A DNA stretch of 21,421 nucleotides from Welwitschia mirabilis. Its lineage: Eukaryota > Gnetophyta > Gnetopsida > Welwitschiales. This document shows, one piece after another, positions 18,341 through 21,421 of the stretch (positions are counted from its first letter, which is position 1; the number at the start of each line of letters is the position of its first letter). The notes beneath the pieces were generated by a model. That model saw nothing but the letters and a program-made list of their open reading frames with translations, searched no databases and had not been told where the DNA came from. Both the position numbers and the translations under genes were made by a program. The stretch spans positions 51,501,486 to 51,522,906 of the forward strand of contig JBOZIK010000001.1 in assembly GCA_051453625.1 (NCBI GenBank), written 5' to 3'.

Positions 18341-19771
18341 CTGCGTCACAAGAAAAGTGAAATCGGAATATGATTGTAGAGATCATTCTGAATGCGTTAA
18401 CACTGACGGTGTCAAATAGATCCAGAGAAGGGCTGTGAAATTACCCATGAAGTGTATCGTCGGCATGATCTCTCCCTTGATGAAATTGCATATTCAACTC
18501 TAATCTCTTTGCTGTATGTTGAACTTCAGCAGAATCCTCCCCGTTTCCGAAGACATCCAAACGGAATCCATCTAATTCAGACTTGTATTTTGCAAGAAGA
18601 TCTACTAGCTCTCTATAGCCTTTTCCCCAGACCATTTTCCCAAGGAAATATGCACCTTTAGAAAATGATTGCTTTCCAGAGTCCCTATCCATAGCCACTT
18701 TCCTTCCAATTTCCAAGAACTTTGGACTAACGCCATGCACATTACAAACCATGGATTTTGGAAGGTTTTGAGTAGCAGCTGACAAACGTAGAACCTGAAA
18801 TAAATAAAAATAAAAAGCAATGAACAGGATGCACAAGGTTAAGAACTCCAACTTTATTGAGTTGTTCAAGTGCAACACCCAATCAGTACCTTGTCACAAT
18901 ATATGCGAGTTACCCAGTTATTGATATGTTTTACAAAAAAAGACTGAAGAGCTCCATTCTTCTCCCGTTTGATATATTCCAAGTAATTGGTATGCACTAC
19001 GCCAATTACATGGTTGAACTTATCTGTCCATCGTTTTCCATGATGATACCAATTTAGGTGTTCTGGTTCCTCCAAAACTGCGATATCAGCTTCTCTGTCT
19101 GGAATAAACTGGGATGTGTCTCCTACTGCCATGATGCTTCGTCTCTCCTTCGAAAACTGGAAAAAAAACCATTCATTCAGATTATTTGAATTGACAGAAT
19201 ATTTAATAAATAACCAGGACTGTCAATAAGCATGTAAAGTGAGAGAAAGAAACTGTAAGAAATTAATGTTTTAACACCTTGCCAGGGTAAAATGCCAGTC
19301 TAAATTTTGGCTCAAAGCCAACTCTTGCTTCCAACCAATTCCGAATATAGGTTTCCTGTTCTTCAGGAGAGTCAAAAGTCATTTTGTTAGGATAGACTAG
19401 CTCTTGATCTTCTTTGCATAGCCAGGGTACAAGCAAGGTCACATTCTGCTTAACATTTCTGGACAAATATGCAGCACGGAAAAGGGGATTGATGGCTGTG
19501 CCTGTCATCCAAGGTAAACTAGCTGTTGTGACAATGGCAACATTGCGCTTTCCTCCACCTGTTTGATCACTTGTACCTTCATTCGATGGAGATGCTTGAT
19601 AATGGTAGCCTGTGCTCTGCAATACAGAAGTGATCCTCATGTCAAGCTCATCAGTGATCCTCTCACTTTCTGTTGTTGTTACTCCAACATCCTTCATTAA
19701 TTTTGCATCCAAATCCAAGGGATCCCTCCTCTTATTGTAATAGATAGCATCTAAAACTTTGTTATAAACAT
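17809..19771 (-). CDS. DGD1: Digalactosyldiacylglycerol synthase, DGD1 type, 3' four exons (5' partial)
   Basis: This gene encodes the galactosyltransferase that moves galactose from UDP-galactose to monogalactosyldiacylglycerol, forming DGDG, a major thylakoid lipid; in known plants DGD1 acts at the outer plastid envelope. Coding exons are 19771-19278, 19156-18890, 18794-18445 and 18340-17809, with stop TAG at 17811-17809. The introns (19277-19157, 18889-18795, 18444-18341; 121, 95 and 104 bp) all have GT-AG ends. About 546 residues are encoded. They form a GT-B (CAZy GT4-like) glycosyltransferase: N-lobe motifs [36 protein letters not shown] and [16 protein letters not shown], then C-lobe [32 protein letters not shown] and [15 protein letters not shown]. 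The C-terminus [19 protein letters not shown] and the preceding [16 protein letters not shown] stretch match DGD1 rather than the shorter DGD2. The first exon here starts inside a codon, so the N-terminal extension lies beyond the window. No stop or frameshift interrupts the exons, so the gene looks functional. Confidence 0.95.
18445..18794 (-). CDS. DGD1: DGD1 exon (probably exon 4): interdomain hinge and C-lobe start
   Basis: The exon is 350 bp, entering in phase 0 after TATTTCAG and ending with the first two bases of a Gly codon before GTAATT. It encodes [20 protein letters not shown], the [17 protein letters not shown] block (start of the nucleotide-sugar-binding lobe), [13 protein letters not shown] and [10 protein letters not shown]. 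The split codon joins to GGA (Gly); Lys is the residue I expect here from Arabidopsis DGD1. Confidence 0.92.
18890..19156 (-). CDS. DGD1: DGD1 exon (probably exon 3): N-lobe acceptor/donor-binding region
   Basis: This 267 bp exon is phase 0 at both ends, following a T-rich acceptor (TTTTTTTTCCAG) and ending TGTGACAAG before donor GTACTG. It encodes [17 protein letters not shown] through [20 protein letters not shown] and [16 protein letters not shown] to [11 protein letters not shown]. The second and third blocks are nearly invariant in the family as I know it. An internal ATG (Met in RRSIM) is not the protein start, because the six residues before it are already conserved DGD sequence. Confidence 0.93.
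19278..19771 (-). CDS. DGD1: DGD1 exon (probably exon 2): end of N-terminal extension and start of N-lobe
   Basis: The exon opens after a pyrimidine-containing acceptor ending in CTACAG (AG at 19773-19772) and starts with the last two bases of a split codon, probably Asp. It is 494 bp long and ends in phase 0 at Gly-Lys before donor GTGTTA. It encodes a poorly conserved linker, then [16 protein letters not shown] and the glycosyltransferase start [18 protein letters not shown]. An in-frame stop at 19802-19800, just upstream of the acceptor, shows that the reading frame cannot continue into the preceding sequence without splicing. Confidence 0.9.
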
Positions 19772-21421
19772 CTGTAGACAGAGTTGCATTGTTTAGACGT
19801 TAAGAATAAACCAGAAAGCGTGGGGGCGGGCACACAAAGAGCACAAGCAATAGAACTATACTGTAGTTTTAACAGAGTCCAGACTTTCACTTGCTCGTAA
19901 TTGCCACATAAAAGAGTAAAGGCAAACACAGAAACGCGATACATTCTGCCTTGTTTGAATGGAATTTGTGTTCAGATCAGGTATGCAAATCTAGATTTTA
20001 GAATATAGCTTCTTAGAATATGCTTAGGTTTTGTGTATAGGAAATTAAGATCAAACCTTTGGGGGATGGATTCTGTTGTGTTTCCTGTATTTTGGGGGAA
20101 AATTTGGTTTTGAAATGTCATATTATCTCTCTGTTTGATGAAAGGACCAAAATAAGTGGTTGTAACAATCCTATTATCAATAAGCATATTTAAATGGCTG
20201 TCGACAGGATATCAATTCATGGCAGTCATAGTTGTTTTTTCACCCTCATTAGGGAGGCATCTCTCACTGGAGCAAATTGATCCTATTACAATACCTTTTT
20301 CAGGTCCATGAGCCTTCTGATGTCTGTAAATATTTTCCCAAACGTTTGCTAGATTGGAATATCATTTGTGATATTACATGACTTTTTGTGTGAAATATGT
20401 CTACCATGAGATGTTTATGTTTAATAAAATAACATTTTATTTATTTAATTATGCAGCGAACTTTTTCTTGAAAGCGTAGTGGAGGCCTAGTTAAGGAAAA
20501 TTTTCTGGAATTCTGTGCACTAATATTGATTAATATGCATTATTGTTTTCATTTACCTAATATAGATTTCTAGACCACCGGATAAGAAGATCTAGATTTG
20601 ATGATAAACATTGTTAAAATACAGTATTATGGTAATGAATAGGACCAAACATGTAATAAGAATTCTTAATAAAACAGTATAAGTTTTCTGAATAAATAAA
20701 TAGGGTCCTAATATGGAAACTAACAAACTTAACAAACCTTAATTCAGCGAAATGATCACATAACAATAGGTATGTAACCATGCATGGAAGATATATGCCT
20801 AAGCATTAAAGCGAATACATTCATTCCATGTCAACCCACATCAGACCATCATCCAATATACATTCTATCATATATATGCTATTGTTAGAAAGTATTGGAG
20901 ATAAATCAACCACTAAGACATTCAACCATGCTGGTTACATAAGTACATTATTTCCTTTTTCAGTTTTGCACTCATAGCGAATCTGATTTACCTCAAGCTA
21001 ATCAAAAGTTAGCCAAAGTTAACTAGAAAGTCAAAGTCTTTTTTAATTAACCTTTAATAGAATTTCTAGGGAAAAACTGATATAGCATATTTAATTTTTT
21101 AAATGTAGTGATGTATGGTTATTAGCATTATATACAGAAAAGGGAACCATCATAACATATTTGGTTAGCATCATATACAGAAAAGAGAAGCATCATCAGA
21201 GATTTTTATTCAAGAATTGCACTTGTTTCGAGAACAGTGGAGATGTTTCCAACATTAATAGCAGGGCGTTGGCCTTTTTTTCTTTTTAAATAAATGGTAT
21301 TCATAGTATGAAATCAATACAATAGGTCAGTGTTTAAAAAGTCGACAAAACTAAAAAGTCGGCAACATCAAAAATGAAAGTCGTGTTGGTGAGTCAAAGA
21401 CTAGTCAGCAAAATGTCGGCC
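19772..21421 (-). other. DGD1: Probable 3' part of DGD1 first intron (no exon seen)
   Basis: The sequence between the first recognisable exon and the right edge holds no frame resembling the DGD1 N-terminal extension on the minus strand, and no promoter or start codon in a convincing place. Because the adjacent exon begins inside a codon after a good acceptor, the simplest reading is an intron of at least 1,650 bp that runs off the window. It is AT-rich and contains a 43 bp-spaced direct duplication (21122-21196) and a short GC-rich patch near 19818-19833. An unrelated upstream gene boundary cannot be excluded. Confidence 0.6.
21122..21196. repeat. Direct duplication, 43 bp period, in DGD1 intron
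   Basis: TTAGCATTATATACAGAAAA at 21122 recurs as TTAGCATCATATACAGAAAA at 21165, and each copy continues for another 12 bases to end ATCAT. It is two copies only and has no coding content. Confidence 0.8.

Noticed and set aside
18866-19132. Internal ATG of the second exon as a true start codon
   Set aside because: Conserved family residues precede it in frame up to the acceptor, and the upstream exon joins it in phase 0.
17809-19771. Assignment as DGD2 rather than DGD1
   Set aside because: The C-terminus HCKDLN..PPHV..P.YGW and the LDMRI.SVLQSTG.HY stretch before the catalytic domain are DGD1 features; DGD2 starts near the catalytic domain and ends differently.
19762-20187. Minus-strand frames upstream of the DGD1 exon as a possible first exon
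   Set aside because: They show no similarity to the DGD1 N-terminal extension, and the first runs out of frame through the acceptor into the exon.

Overview
This window looks like nuclear DNA of a seed plant, most likely an angiosperm, although the species cannot be placed from what is here. It is AT-rich by eye, has five assembly gaps (240-403, 4849-4948, 5213-5564, 8406-8426, 10227-10326), carries one split gene with short GT-AG introns, and is otherwise filled with old, stop-ridden LTR retrotransposons.

The only functional gene I can support is on the minus strand at 17809-19771. It is the 3' four exons (about 546 codons) of a digalactosyldiacylglycerol synthase of the DGD1 type, the plastid-envelope galactosyltransferase that makes DGDG from MGDG. 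All three complete introns have clean GT-AG borders and join in frame. The exon(s) for the N-terminal extension, roughly 250 residues in DGD1, are not in the window. The sequence from 19772 to the right edge therefore reads as the 3' part of a first intron of at least 1.65 kb.

From left to right:
- 1-2740: featureless AT-rich DNA.
- 2750-3390: a tandem repeat with a 44-45 bp period.
- 3812-8764: a decayed plus-strand Ty3-gypsy element, probably Athila/Tat type. It has a 5' LTR with a TATA box, a T-rich leader, gag-like and pre-RT-like remnants, a short polypurine tract and the start of the 3' LTR.
- 8765: that 3' LTR is cut at a base-defined junction by a minus-strand Ty1-copia LTR (8765-9879).
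- 9880-11500: degenerate DNA, probably internal to the copia element, with a duplicated segment of about 285 bp.
- 12987-13297: a minus-strand remnant of a Ty3-gypsy integrase C-terminus.
- 13570-16800: a second minus-strand copia 3' end, with LTR, polypurine tract, an extra 3' coding-like region and the C-terminus of RNase H. The long region between pol and LTR and the repeated polypurine motifs point to the Sirevirus lineage.
- 16955-17060: a possible tRNA-derived SINE.
- About 17300-17808: the probable DGD1 3' UTR.

The lasting content is thus one galactolipid-synthesis gene beside a nested graveyard of retrotransposons. I found no sign of a new enzymatic or defence system. The most informative observations are the nested insertion junction, the two copia 3' ends with conserved polypurine edges, the regular minisatellite, and the missing N-terminal exon of DGD1.
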